DNA of 64,000 bases from Bacteroidales bacterium (GCA_017554325.1 JAFZIP010000009.1:83484-147483), one strand, 5' to 3'. Shown: positions 52,564 to 60,704, counted from the stretch's first letter. Translations and numbers: made by a program. Notes: a model not told the origin generated them from the sequence alone.

Positions 52564-54555
52564 ATGCATATTGAACAATTGCTGCATGGATACAACAACG
52601 GACACCACTTGATAGCGGGATCCGTGTCGCTGCCACTTAAGGATGCGGATTTGATGTCGTATCTGAGTGACTGGTCGGGCTATGTGAATCCAGTAGATAA
52701 GGATACGAGTTATTTGACAGCGTATCCGCTCGCAGAATCACATGGCTATGTGATAGCAAAGAGTTGGTATGCCGACGAAATGAGTCGCCCGGGATGTGTA
52801 TGGACGCATTCGCTAATTGTGAAGTTGGACACATTGGGGCAATATACGAATTTCTATGACCTGCTCAAGTTGTTCAGGAGGCCGGAACGGGAAGGTGATA
52901 ATTTCTTGTCATATACAAAACCGATTGAACTGAAAGAGGAAAAAGGGCAAGAACAAAGGGGGCAACTTCCATATGTTGACTCAACACGTTTTACGTTTTT
53001 AGCCGCAATGCTGTTGGGTAGGCAAAAGCCGGCAGTTTATGCAGTGGAGAAATCGTCGGAGACCTATATTGAGATTTGCATGCGACTCATACAGAACATA
53101 CCATTCGGTATTCTGAATGAGTTGGTGATTTGCTCGGGAACGGCATCTCCCAGGAAGTTTGGTAAGGGTTTTTATAATCTTCAGTTCATGGTTGGTAAAG
53201 GCGATTCGCTTATGGAGCCATATCCGGAAAGTACCGGCAAACCTACGGCTGACAAGGGATTCCAGTTTTGGATGGATGCTGTTTTGAGTGGACGAAACGA
53301 TATAGCGCAGATGATGCACCTTTTCTCAGGGGATATAGGGAACGATGCAAACCGTTTTCTTGCTGTTGCCAATCTGTTGAAATTGCTGAATGACAGGATT
53401 ATCACAGCCCCCAAACCTGTCTCCCTTTCAGAAGTTTTAAATTATCTTACCTCTGCGTTCCCAGATAAGGACAGCGGAAGTGCTATCAAGAAAGCCTACT
53501 TGGGTGAGAACGTGAGCAAATTGTTCTGCGATGAGCGGGATTTTATAATAGAGCTCGCTACGACAAAGAAGGCAGACGCATTGGATTATCGAGCTATAGG
53601 GTTCAGTGACAGGGTCGAATCTTATAGGAAAAGCAAAGCCATTGAAGATTACGAGGCTCTTCTTGTAGAGTTGAGTAAATCGGACTATCTTAATTCAGAA
53701 GGAAAGGCTTTGTTATCGAACGCTTTGAATGGATTGTCGCAAGACGAAGTAGTTGGTTTGTTAGGGCAAAATTGGTCTTTGTTCAAATCGATTGTTACGA
53801 TGAACCATGATGTCCTGACCCAAAGTTTTTGGCTTGAATTACTACCACCGCAGTTTATATCTTTGTTTTCGATTTTCCAAAGTAACGTGCCTGATGGGTT
53901 CGATTCATGGGAAAAATTGTATCTAAAACTATTGACTATTGACACTTTTGTGGCAGATAATGTTCTTTCGGCATTTGAGTCAAACGTAAATGATTACGTA
54001 TCCATAGCCATGAATCAGTGGAATAGTCGTACGAAAGTGCCAATGAACAAGGCTATCCTTAATCTGTGCATGAAGCAGCCTTCGAGGGTGATAAAATGGA
54101 TGGGTAGTCAGGAATACGTAAATGATGATTTAAGATTGGTTATTAAAAAGTATATCAATCCTGATGACACAACGGTGGTGAATTTGGGTAGTTCGGTTTG
54201 GAAACCGTTTGTGGAGTCTGAGTTAAACAGCCTTGTGGGTGCTAATGAATTGGTATATGTATATGTATTGGCATTTAACTGGCGTGACTATAATGCTCTG
54301 GGGTATATTAAGAGCGTTCTCCCTTTCATCTATGATGCCCTTTCAACAGAAAGCCTAAGCTATCCAGCATGGAAGAAGATAGAAAAATTTACAGGCAGTG
54401 TTCCTTTTTGGCGTTCATGGGATAATTGCAGGAAAGTATTGATAGGTGTGAGGGACTATTGCAAGAGTATGAATTTACGAAAAAAAGAAATGATAAATTT
54501 CACCACAAATAAAAAACTAAATAAAGAGTTGCTGGATTTGTGGAAGAGAGGATAA
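52564..54555 (+). CDS. GAP1-like GTPase-associated protein
   Basis: 663-residue protein whose N-terminus carries the signature of the GTPase-associated protein 1 family: LHGYNNGHHLIAGS (7-20), SYLTAYPLAESHGY (49-62) and GCVWTHSLIV (77-86). The rest is helical with no enzyme motif that I can see; it ends with the basic FTTNKKLNKELLDLWKRG. Known from computational work only as a partner of paired GTPases in predicted conflict systems. It closes the seven-gene operon and is followed by a hairpin. Function likely to be effector or target recognition (unknown). Confidence 0.8.
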   Translation: MHIEQLLHGYNNGHHLIAGSVSLPLKDADLMSYLSDWSGYVNPVDKDTSYLTAYPLAESHGYVIAKSWYADEMSRPGCVWTHSLIVKLDTLGQYTNFYDLLKLFRRPEREGDNFLSYTKPIELKEEKGQEQRGQLPYVDSTRFTFLAAMLLGRQKPAVYAVEKSSETYIEICMRLIQNIPFGILNELVICSGTASPRKFGKGFYNLQFMVGKGDSLMEPYPESTGKPTADKGFQFWMDAVLSGRNDIAQMMHLFSGDIGNDANRFLAVANLLKLLNDRIITAPKPVSLSEVLNYLTSAFPDKDSGSAIKKAYLGENVSKLFCDERDFIIELATTKKADALDYRAIGFSDRVESYRKSKAIEDYEALLVELSKSDYLNSEGKALLSNALNGLSQDEVVGLLGQNWSLFKSIVTMNHDVLTQSFWLELLPPQFISLFSIFQSNVPDGFDSWEKLYLKLLTIDTFVADNVLSAFESNVNDYVSIAMNQWNSRTKVPMNKAILNLCMKQPSRVIKWMGSQEYVNDDLRLVIKKYINPDDTTVVNLGSSVWKPFVESELNSLVGANELVYVYVLAFNWRDYNALGYIKSVLPFIYDALSTESLSYPAWKKIEKFTGSVPFWRSWDNCRKVLIGVRDYCKSMNLRKKEMINFTTNKKLNKELLDLWKRG

Positions 54556-54589
54556 TTGAATAAGAATAAGTAATCAACCTTAAAAAAAG

Positions 54590-54612
54590 TATTAACAATC
54601 TGATTGTTAATA
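54590..54612 (+). terminator. possible terminator hairpin after the GAP1-like gene
   Basis: Bases 54590-54599 pair with 54603-54612 (10 bp, 3-base loop). The stem is all A/T except two G/C pairs, and a TTTTTT run comes at 54619-54624. Weak stem but the position right after a long operon fits termination. Confidence 0.45.
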
Positions 54613-54764
54613 AACTAAATTTTTTAAACGCTTGTGTAATTCGCCAAAAAGTCGTATCTATTGCACCGAAAAACATCGCAAAACGATGTACACAAAACCT
54701 ACCCGAACGAACCAACAGCCGCTTTTCTTCGACCTTAACCTTAACGTGAGTTCGAAATAAGCAA

Positions 54765-55658
54765 CTAAAAGAGAACCAGCTGGTTGTCGGAATAGGATTC
54801 AACCGCAATAGACGGTTTCTTTGGGAAGAAACAGTATGCGGCGATGGCAGAAACGGCGTTGACCATGAAGTTGCAGACGCTGCGGTGTCTGGAATGCTCA
54901 ATTTGCGCAATGTTCTTCAACTCGTCGTTGACGGATTCAATGACGGCTCTTTTCCGCAAATAGACCTTGTCGGAGACACTCATCAGGCAGTTCTTCATGT
55001 TGCTCTTGATTTTCGTGACGAGCTGTATGTCGTTGATAAACAGCTCTGCGAACAGTTCCTTTGAGATGTATCCCTTGTCTCCGACCAGTTTGCCGAAAAT
55101 CACTTTCACGAAGTTCTCCATTTTCAGCGGAGCCCTGTCGTCCACGTCTCCGGGGGTGAATGTGAAGTTGAGAATCTCCTCCTTCTCGTTGATGATCAGG
55201 TGCAGCTTGAAGCCGAAGAACCACCCCATGGAGCACTTGCCTCGCATGGCGATGCCTTTGAACACCTTGTGGCAGTGGATACGGCGGTTGTTGCACACGC
55301 GCAGAGGGGTCGAGTCAACGAAACTCACGCCTGTGCATTCACCCAACAGCACCTCCTTGACAAAGACCGTCATCGGGATAAGAGCCTCCCTCTCCAACTC
55401 CACGAACCTGTTGTATGACAGCAACTTGGGAAACAAGTGCGAACAGTGTTCGCAGATATAGTGTTTGTAGAAATGTTTCAGGCAGCGGTGTCCACAAGAG
55501 TGGAACATAATCATGATGGTGATGACCTCGGCGTTTGAAAGCTTGTTGGGTTTGTCTCTGTGTTTCTTCCCGTCATTGCTCCCCAGAGAGTGCTTCTTGA
55601 CCGTATCAAACAGATCAAAAGGAGATGTGTACACAGTGATTTTTATGTATTTTTTCAA
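54765..55658 (-). mobile_element. IS982-family transposase
   Basis: 297-residue DDE transposase on the minus strand. Catalytic residues are readable: D115 in VSFVDSTPLRV, D194 in LVGDKGYISK and E241 in KRAVIESVNDEL, with the spacing of the IS982 family. The reading frame is complete, so the element may be active. I could not define terminal inverted repeats or target duplications by eye, so only the transposase is given. It lies between the GTPase system and a broken toxin-antitoxin pair. Confidence 0.88.
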
Positions 55659-55682
55659 ATTGAATTAAAGACAAAAAGGCAT

Positions 55683-55958
55683 ATGTGTTCTTTCAATATA
55701 ACAGTAGATGAGAGTAAGTTGGCGCGCAACTATCCGGGTGTGGCCAGTGAGAGATTTGGCCAGTGGCTGCAAAAATGGGTTGACGACATCATGATTGACA
55801 ACACGACACAGGTCAGCCATGCCTCTCCCAATGTCCACTCTTACGAAGAGATGAAAGCGGCCATCTGCGAGCGCATCGACAGAATTGAGGCAGGCAAGGC
55901 CACTTTCTATTCTAACGAAGAGGTATTCTCTAGCATCCGCGAACGATATGCTCTATAA
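55683..55958 (+). CDS. probable antitoxin of a RelE/ParE-type module
   Basis: 91-residue soluble protein (MCSFNITVDESKLARNYPG...). It ends with YSNEEVFSSIRERYAL, like many RelB/ParD-type antitoxins whose tails bind the toxin. Evidence is mainly positional: its stop overlaps by eleven bases the start of a ParE-like toxin fragment. If the toxin is dead, the antitoxin may persist for anti-addiction or drift. Antitoxin family cannot be named with certainty. Confidence 0.55.
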   Translation: MCSFNITVDESKLARNYPGVASERFGQWLQKWVDDIMIDNTTQVSHASPNVHSYEEMKAAICERIDRIEAGKATFYSNEEVFSSIRERYAL

Positions 55959-56034
55959 CATCGAATGGCTCGATGAAGCTCGGTTGTCACTTGATGCCGA
56001 GATGGAATATGTGTTTGCCGAATTTGGACTGTAG
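55948..56034 (+). pseudogene. truncated RelE/ParE-type toxin
   Basis: Reads MLYNIEWLDEARLSLDAEM and then EYVFAEFGL before a stop at 56032-56034. This is the first helix pair of ParE/RelE toxins, which normally have about 95 residues. The stop removes the catalytic or gyrase-binding part. It overlaps the antitoxin end by 11 bases, the usual order. Confidence 0.6.
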
Positions 56035-56147
56035 CCAAGAGAACATCAACCTCAACCTTAGCACCACCGAAAACCTAGTCACCGTAATGTACTGCAACGA
56101 AATCTTCGACCCGAACAAACATGATACGTATTTTGAGAAGGTGTAAG
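56033..56147 (+). pseudogene. unidentified C-terminal gene fragment
   Basis: An open stretch reads SQENINLNLSTTENLVTVMY and then CNEIFDPNKHDTYFEKV before a TAA at 56145-56147. It has no start codon and follows immediately on the toxin stop, so it is a fused tail of another gene. The FDP-x(n)-YFEKV ending suggests a conserved C-terminus but I do not recognise the family. Confidence 0.35.
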
Positions 56148-56199
56148 AGGAAAGGATGGGGGTATTGGAGAGGTGCTGGGGTGTTTTGTTCGCTTATCA

Positions 56200-56379
56200 T
56201 TTGGCCGCAACGCCATCAGTTGGAAAGAGAAATTTGAATTAGATGTCTGGCATGTGGATCATTGCACCCTGTGGACAGACATCCAGGTCATCTTCATCAC
56301 CATCAAAAACGTCCTAATGCGCAAAGACATCAACTCAGCAACTGCTGCTACGATGGAGGCGTTTAATGGGGAGAATTAA
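56200..56379 (+). pseudogene. C-terminal tail of a long-type initiating sugar transferase
   Basis: Reads FGRNAISWKEKFELDVWHVDH then the helix TDIQVIFITIKNVLMRKDIN and the ATMEAF end. This is the C-terminal part of WcaJ/UpxY-locus type polyprenyl glycosylphosphotransferases; about 140-400 residues are missing upstream. The last part is duplicated as the relic at 25379-25468. Shows that this site once was a polysaccharide locus end. Confidence 0.75.
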
Positions 56380-56457
56380 GTGATGCAAGAGGGTCTTTGA
56401 AAGGTGGGTGGTTGTTTTGTGGAGGTGCTTTTGGCCGAGGTGGAAATTAACTTTATT

Positions 56458-56703
56458 ATGATGATTGTTGGCGACATAGTGACTTGGTTTGGAGACAATA
56501 ACGTATGGGTATCTGCACTTAGTGCGTTTGGCACATGTGTTCTTGGTCTCGCTACGCTTATTGTTTCAATCGTAACCTTGGTGCTTGCGGTGAAACAGAC
56601 CAAGATTGACCAAATGTTATCCCATTTGCATGTTATCAAAGAACAGCCTGTGTTTATTGTCAGCACGAAAGTAGAACAGGACTCTAACGACAACTCCTTA
56701 TGA
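56458..56703 (+). CDS. small single-span membrane protein
   Basis: 81-residue protein from ATG 56458: MMIVGDIVTWFGDNN, a transmembrane segment of about 25 residues (ALSAFGTCVLGLATLIVSIV onward) and a soluble tail with KQTKIDQML. Its last four bases overlap the start of wbuC. No family recognised. It could be a real membrane protein of a cassette; a start at GTG 56404 would read across the 19-base repeat and is unlikely. Confidence 0.5.
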   Translation: MMIVGDIVTWFGDNNVWVSALSAFGTCVLGLATLIVSIVTLVLAVKQTKIDQMLSHLHVIKEQPVFIVSTKVEQDSNDNSL

Positions 56704-57095
56704 TAATTAACGAAGCATTATTAGACGACCTTACCGCCCAAGCGAAGGCATCCCCCCGCTTGCGAATGAACTACGATTTGCGAAACTCGGCTGAGGACAA
56801 CTCCCAGCGGATGTTAAATGCATTGGAGCCAGGAACCATTATGCCTATTCACCGCCATTTAGCTTCAAGCGAAACCGTGGTTTTGCTGCGTGGCAAAATT
56901 TGCTGGCATTTCTATGATGATGCCGGCAATGAAACCGAAAGCGTGATGCTGGATGCCAACGGTGATATCCGCTGCATCAACGTTGAGAAAGACCGCTGGC
57001 ATTCGTTAGAGTGCTTGGAGAGTGGTTCAGTGTTGTTGGAGTGCAAGAATGGCAGGTATGAGCCGCTGAGGGAAGAGGAAGTGTTGAAAGTTTAA
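56700..57095 (+). CDS. wbuC: WbuC-family cupin metalloprotein
   Basis: 131-residue cupin of the WbuC family, which recurs in O-antigen and capsule loci with unknown reaction. Metal-site histidines lie in MPIHRHLASSET and DRWHSLECLE; the RGKICWHFYDDAGN strand is typical. Full length. Two damaged copies of the same gene are at 58757 and 60546, so this region has been duplicated and cut repeatedly. Confidence 0.85.
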   Translation: MIINEALLDDLTAQAKASPRLRMNYDLRNSAEDNSQRMLNALEPGTIMPIHRHLASSETVVLLRGKICWHFYDDAGNETESVMLDANGDIRCINVEKDRWHSLECLESGSVLLECKNGRYEPLREEEVLKV

Positions 57096-57497
57096 GGTTG
57101 AGCGTTTAGAGTAGGAAGAGAGAAATATTATTATGTGATATGGCGATTTATGGGTGCTTGTTTTGGCCGAGGTGGAAATATCGTACGATTCAGGATTAAT
57201 GCTACATAGTCAATGGTCGTTGAATCTATAAAACACATTTTTACTGTCCACCAAAAAATCATAATAGTTCTTTGAAATCACTGTACAATAGAAAGTAACA
57301 AGAGCTTTCCAAGCACTCCGATTTGAATTTATTTTTGATAGATACCCCACCCTGAAAAATCTGTTCTGCTCATCTAACTTCAACAATATCAAAGAACAGA
57401 TTGATGATAGTGAACTGTTCTTATTTTCAAGTTAAACATTCAAATTTTAACCGTCCAAATTTTTAGTGGACACTAATGACACAATGTTATTAAAGAG
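57096..57497. other. 402-base spacer with possible insertion-element debris
   Basis: A+T-rich spacer that begins with the second copy of the 19-base repeat (57161). It contains a short minus-strand frame (57210-57392) and near its ends the related words tactgtccacc (57241) and tagtggacac (57464), which may be remnants of inverted ends of an insertion element. No gene is supported. A promoter for the nuclease pair is expected here. Confidence 0.35.
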
Positions 57498-57962
57498 ATG
57501 ACCAAATCCCCATTGATAAATATTTTATGCAAAGACATACCTGGCAATGTTACACGGCCCTTGTATCAAGAATATGACAAAAGACTGGCTGAGATTAATA
57601 GGATTTGGGCAAAGGAGGGAAATAACTATCAGGTGTTGATGGAGTATGAGGAAACCGTACAGTCATTGCTTGCTGCGAGTTTGTTTTATAGGCACGTACT
57701 GGGACACCTGAAGGGAGCTGCTGGTTTTTACAATGATCTTAACAAACAGCAAGAAAAAGAATGTGTCATAAAGATTGGCAGTAGTTCCATAGACCAAAAA
57801 CAATACAACAAATTACTTGGCGCTACCATTGCTTTTGGAGAGATTAAAATAACGTATCAAATACAGGACTCGTTTTTCGAGTTTTCTGAAACAGTACAGT
57901 TTTTGAGAAATTGTATGGATTTATACAACCGACCTGAATATGAAGAGGACAACTCCATTTAA
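57498..57962 (+). CDS. unknown protein, partner of predicted nuclease
   Basis: 154-residue soluble protein, helical at the start (residues about 20-80, with LLAASLFYRHVLGHLKGAAG) and probably beta-rich later. No motif recognised. It overlaps the nuclease gene by 23 bases, so the two are translated together and probably form a complex or a toxin/immunity-like pair. Confidence 0.6.
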   Translation: MTKSPLINILCKDIPGNVTRPLYQEYDKRLAEINRIWAKEGNNYQVLMEYEETVQSLLAASLFYRHVLGHLKGAAGFYNDLNKQQEKECVIKIGSSSIDQKQYNKLLGATIAFGEIKITYQIQDSFFEFSETVQFLRNCMDLYNRPEYEEDNSI

Positions 57963-58710
57963 GTCTGCTGCTGCATTTGAGTCAGATATGAAAAAGTTCG
58001 CCAATAAATTTAAGATGACATTGGCGGAACACTCAAAAAGAATCAGTGACTATTTTGAGATTTCATGTTACCACATGATCATTCGTTACTACGAGAACAT
58101 AGGATACAAACTTGATGTACAGAATCTTCAGGGAGGTAAATTCAAATACAAATGTAGCCCAATAGGTTTGCTCAAGAATTTCTCGTATTTCAAGGCAACC
58201 AAAGTGTTCAAAGAGGAGCAAGAGGATACCGTATATTTATACCACAATGCAACGGTGCAATCTGCTTTCGATGACAAAGTCTTTACAACACCTGACATTG
58301 TTGTTTCAAAAACCAATTCTCCTGAAGAGACAACTGACTATTACTTGACAAAAAAGAGGCTTTCATATATCTCAAACGAAGATCTTGTTACTTTCTGTGA
58401 AGCAAAAAACCTCTTGCCTTTTCCAGAACTGATGATAGGCTTCATTGGAACTGTCTATGAGCTAAAACCATCGTGCATTAACGGAACAATTCACAATCCG
58501 AAATCTGAACATATCGCCCCATCCCTGATGATGTCGGGAACTTTCAATAAGCCCACAAAAAGAATCAGGGAATCGTTAGAGCAACGTTACTATGTCAATC
58601 TTTTTGATAATCTGTTCAACAATGCCGGTGAGGCAAGTGTAGTATCTAAAACTTACATTAAGGAGAATGCGACATTAGGAAAGAAAAGCAGCCGGGGAAA
58701 GAAACCGTGA
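57940..58710 (+). CDS. predicted PD-(D/E)XK nuclease-like protein
   Basis: 256-residue protein. A helix with Y-F-E (38-40) is followed by beta strands, P118-D119 in TTPDIVVSK and E154-A-K156 in VTFCEAKNLL. This spacing and strand context fit a PD-(D/E)XK nuclease core. The C-terminus ends with the basic GKKSSRGKKP that could hold DNA. Start ATG 57940 lies inside the upstream gene. Could act as a restriction-like defence enzyme; the assignment is by motif reading only. Confidence 0.6.
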   Translation: MKRTTPFKSAAAFESDMKKFANKFKMTLAEHSKRISDYFEISCYHMIIRYYENIGYKLDVQNLQGGKFKYKCSPIGLLKNFSYFKATKVFKEEQEDTVYLYHNATVQSAFDDKVFTTPDIVVSKTNSPEETTDYYLTKKRLSYISNEDLVTFCEAKNLLPFPELMIGFIGTVYELKPSCINGTIHNPKSEHIAPSLMMSGTFNKPTKRIRESLEQRYYVNLFDNLFNNAGEASVVSKTYIKENATLGKKSSRGKKP

Positions 58711-58756
58711 TAATACAGAAAACAAATGATCTATAGATTCAATTAAATTCGAGAAC

Positions 58757-59092
58757 TTGGTAATAGACAAGAAATTACTTGACGTTTTATCCGCCCAAGC
58801 CAAGGCCTCGCTCCGCTTGCGGATGAACTACGATTTGCGGAACTCGGCTGAGAACAACTCCCAGCGGATGCTCAACCGACGAACGAAGCAAGCGCAGATG
58901 CAAAGTTCACTTTGACTTTACCGTTCAAGGAGAAGGAAACGCGAAGCGTAACATCTTGTAGCCGGGAACGGTGATGCCTATTCACAGGCATTTGACCTCA
59001 AGCGAAACTGTTGTTTTGCTACGTGGCAGAATCTGCTGGCATTTCTATGATTATGCCGGCAATAAAACCGAAAGCGTGATGCTGGATGCCAG
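58757..59092 (+). pseudogene. wbuC: wbuC copy 2, interrupted by an 86-base insertion and 3' truncated
   Basis: Bases 58757-58875 encode the first 39 residues of WbuC (LVIDKKLLDVLSAQAKASL...). Then 58876-58961 is foreign sequence replacing about ten bases, after which PGTVMPIHRHLTSSETVVLL resumes and continues to about 59090. The last 45 residues are missing; tandem repeats follow. Inactive. Confidence 0.8.
58876..58961. repeat. 86-base insertion within wbuC copy 2
   Basis: The stretch (gacgaacgaagcaagcgcag and following, ending acatcttgtag) interrupts the wbuC reading frame exactly between the codons for RMLN and PG. It has no reading frame of its own. It resembles a small dispersed element rather than a gene; no copy elsewhere in the window was noticed. 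Confidence 0.5.
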
Positions 59093-59094
59093 AT

Positions 59095-59163
59095 GCCAAC
59101 TGCCACATCAAAACACGGCCAACTGCCACATCAAAAATCAGCCAACTTCCACATCATTTTTGG
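59095..59163. repeat. three tandem 23-base repeats upstream of the DUF4143 ATPase
   Basis: Units start at 59095, 59118 and 59141, each with GCCAACTGCCACATCA or a one-base variant (third: GCCAACTTCCACATCA). They end just where the promoter begins. The regular period and location suggest operator sites, perhaps for autoregulation. They are too few and without spacers, so not a CRISPR. Confidence 0.75.
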
Positions 59164-59191
59164 CCAAAATAGAAAAATATCCATATCTTTG
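59159..59191 (+). promoter_or_regulatory. Bacteroidetes-type promoter of the DUF4143 ATPase gene
   Basis: TTTG at 59159-59162, then 21 bases, then TATCTTTG (TAnnTTTG) at 59184-59191, matching the primary sigma factor consensus of Bacteroidetes. The start codon is 23 bases further on. The best-supported promoter in the window. Confidence 0.75.
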
Positions 59192-59214
59192 CAGCGGATT
59201 TCAAACGCAAAAAG

Positions 59215-60528
59215 ATGGTAAAGGAATATAAGAAACGTGTTGCAGACCAGCTACTTGCCGACAAATTGGAGACTGCCGGAGCTGTCCTTGTGGAGGGACC
59301 AAAGTATTGTGGCAAAACAACGCTGTCGAAACAGCAGGCAAAAAGTGTGTTGTCGATGGCCGACCCCGACACTTTGACTCAGAATTTAGCCCTTGCACGG
59401 ACAAACATTTCGAGGCTTCTTAAAGGTGAGACTCCGAGATTGATAGATGAGTGGCAGATTGCACCCCAGTTTTGGGATGCGGTGAGAAACGAAGTGGACG
59501 CTCGCGAGGACGATGGACAGTTTATTCTCACGGGATCGGCTGTTCCGCCTAAGCCCAGAAAGGACAATGAGGGAAACTTGATAGAGGAGGAACAGATACA
59601 CCACACCGGAACAGGCCGGATTGCACGCCTGAGGCTTCGCACGATGACTTTGTGGGAGTCGGAAGATTCAACAGGGACGATCAGTTTGGGGGAATTGTTT
59701 GAAAATGCGAAATCGGTTGATGGGGAAAGTCACATCGATTTGGATCGTTTGGCCTACCTCACTTGCAGGGGCGGATGGCCCAAGGCTGTGCTGAAAAAAA
59801 ACGAAAAGGCCGCACTTGCTCAGGCGTTCAATTATTACGACTCGGTGGTAAGCAACGATGTCAAGCGGGTGGATGACGTGGAAAGAGACGAGGAACTGAC
59901 AAAACGCATCATGCGTTCGTATGCCCGCAATCAGGCCAGTCAAGCGACCGCGGGAACCATCTTGGATGATATAAAGAATAATGGTGACGAACAGGTGTCG
60001 GAGAATACGGTGTATAGCTACATTAAGGCTCTGAAAGAGATTTTTGTAATCGAAGATTCCGTGGCATGGAACCCCAATCTGCGGAGCAAGACGGCCATCA
60101 GGACTTCCGACACACGCTATTTCATTGACCCCTCAATCGCCACGGCTGCTTTGGGTTTGGGGCCGAAAGACCTGATCAACGATATGAAAACCTTTGGGCT
60201 GTTCTTTGAGACGCTGGCGGTTCGTGACCTGAGGGTTTATGCCGAATCGCTCGACGGAAAGGTGTACCACTATCGCGACAAGAACAAACTGGAATGCGAT
60301 GCCGTAGTCCATCTCAGGAACGGTTCGTACGGGCTGATAGAGATCAAGATAGGAGGGTCGGAGCTGATCAACGACGGAGCCAGCAGCCTCAAAACGCTTT
60401 CCGACAAGATTGACACCACCCGGATGAAGAAACCTTCGTTCCTGATGGTGCTGACAGGTATAGGCGACTATGCCTATCGACGCGAGGACGGAGTGCTGGT
60501 AGTTCCGATAGGATGCTTGAAAGATTGA
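59215..60528 (+). CDS. AAA (AAA_14) ATPase with DUF4143 domain
   Basis: 437-residue ATPase with Walker A GPKYCGKTT (28-36), LIDEWQIAPQFWD as Walker B, then FILTGSAVPP (sensor 1), and a C-terminal half of the DUF4143 type with a nuclease-like D-A-V-V-x(n)-EIKIGG motif (ECDAVV... LIEIKIGG), as in many family members. Multi-copy in Bacteroidales. Proposed roles for this group include mobile-element or toxin-like functions, none proven. It is separated from its neighbours by damaged wbuC copies, so it behaves like an independent cassette. Confidence 0.9.
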   Translation: MVKEYKKRVADQLLADKLETAGAVLVEGPKYCGKTTLSKQQAKSVLSMADPDTLTQNLALARTNISRLLKGETPRLIDEWQIAPQFWDAVRNEVDAREDDGQFILTGSAVPPKPRKDNEGNLIEEEQIHHTGTGRIARLRLRTMTLWESEDSTGTISLGELFENAKSVDGESHIDLDRLAYLTCRGGWPKAVLKKNEKAALAQAFNYYDSVVSNDVKRVDDVERDEELTKRIMRSYARNQASQATAGTILDDIKNNGDEQVSENTVYSYIKALKEIFVIEDSVAWNPNLRSKTAIRTSDTRYFIDPSIATAALGLGPKDLINDMKTFGLFFETLAVRDLRVYAESLDGKVYHYRDKNKLECDAVVHLRNGSYGLIEIKIGGSELINDGASSLKTLSDKIDTTRMKKPSFLMVLTGIGDYAYRREDGVLVVPIGCLKD

Positions 60529-60545
60529 GTTGTGGTTAACGGTTT

Positions 60546-60704
60546 ATGGTTATAGACAAGACTCTTTTAGACGACCTTACCGCCCATGCCAAGGCCTCGC
60601 CCCGCTTGCACTCGTTGGAATGCCTGGAGAGCGGTTCTGTGTTGTTGGAGTGCAAGAACGGCGCATATAAATCTCTCAAACCAGACGAGATAATGGGAAA
60701 ATGA
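60546..60704 (+). pseudogene. wbuC: wbuC copy 3 with an in-frame internal deletion
   Basis: Reads MVIDKTLLDDLTAHAKASPRL directly joined to HSLECLESGSVLLECKNGAY and the end of the protein: 52 residues instead of 131. The joint lies in the similar words ccgcttgca / ccgctggca, so a deletion at short homology removed about 80 codons. The metal-site histidine cluster is gone, so it is not a working cupin even though the frame is open. Confidence 0.8.

Larger units (their letters stand above)
56429..57179. repeat. 19-base exact direct repeats flanking a small cassette
   Basis: TTTTGGCCGAGGTGGAAAT occurs at 56429-56447 and 57161-57179. The two copies frame the small membrane protein and the intact wbuC gene. 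They might be target-site or recombination scars. Confidence 0.8.

Noticed and set aside
55200..55461. Plus-strand frames across the transposase
   Set aside because: They are antisense shadows of the well-conserved IS982 transposase reading frame.
59095..59163. CRISPR array
   Set aside because: Three 23-base units are directly tandem without spacers, and no cas gene is present.
60546..60704. A real 52-residue gene
   Set aside because: It is an exact head-to-tail fusion of wbuC ends with the metal-binding middle removed, so a deletion derivative is the better reading.
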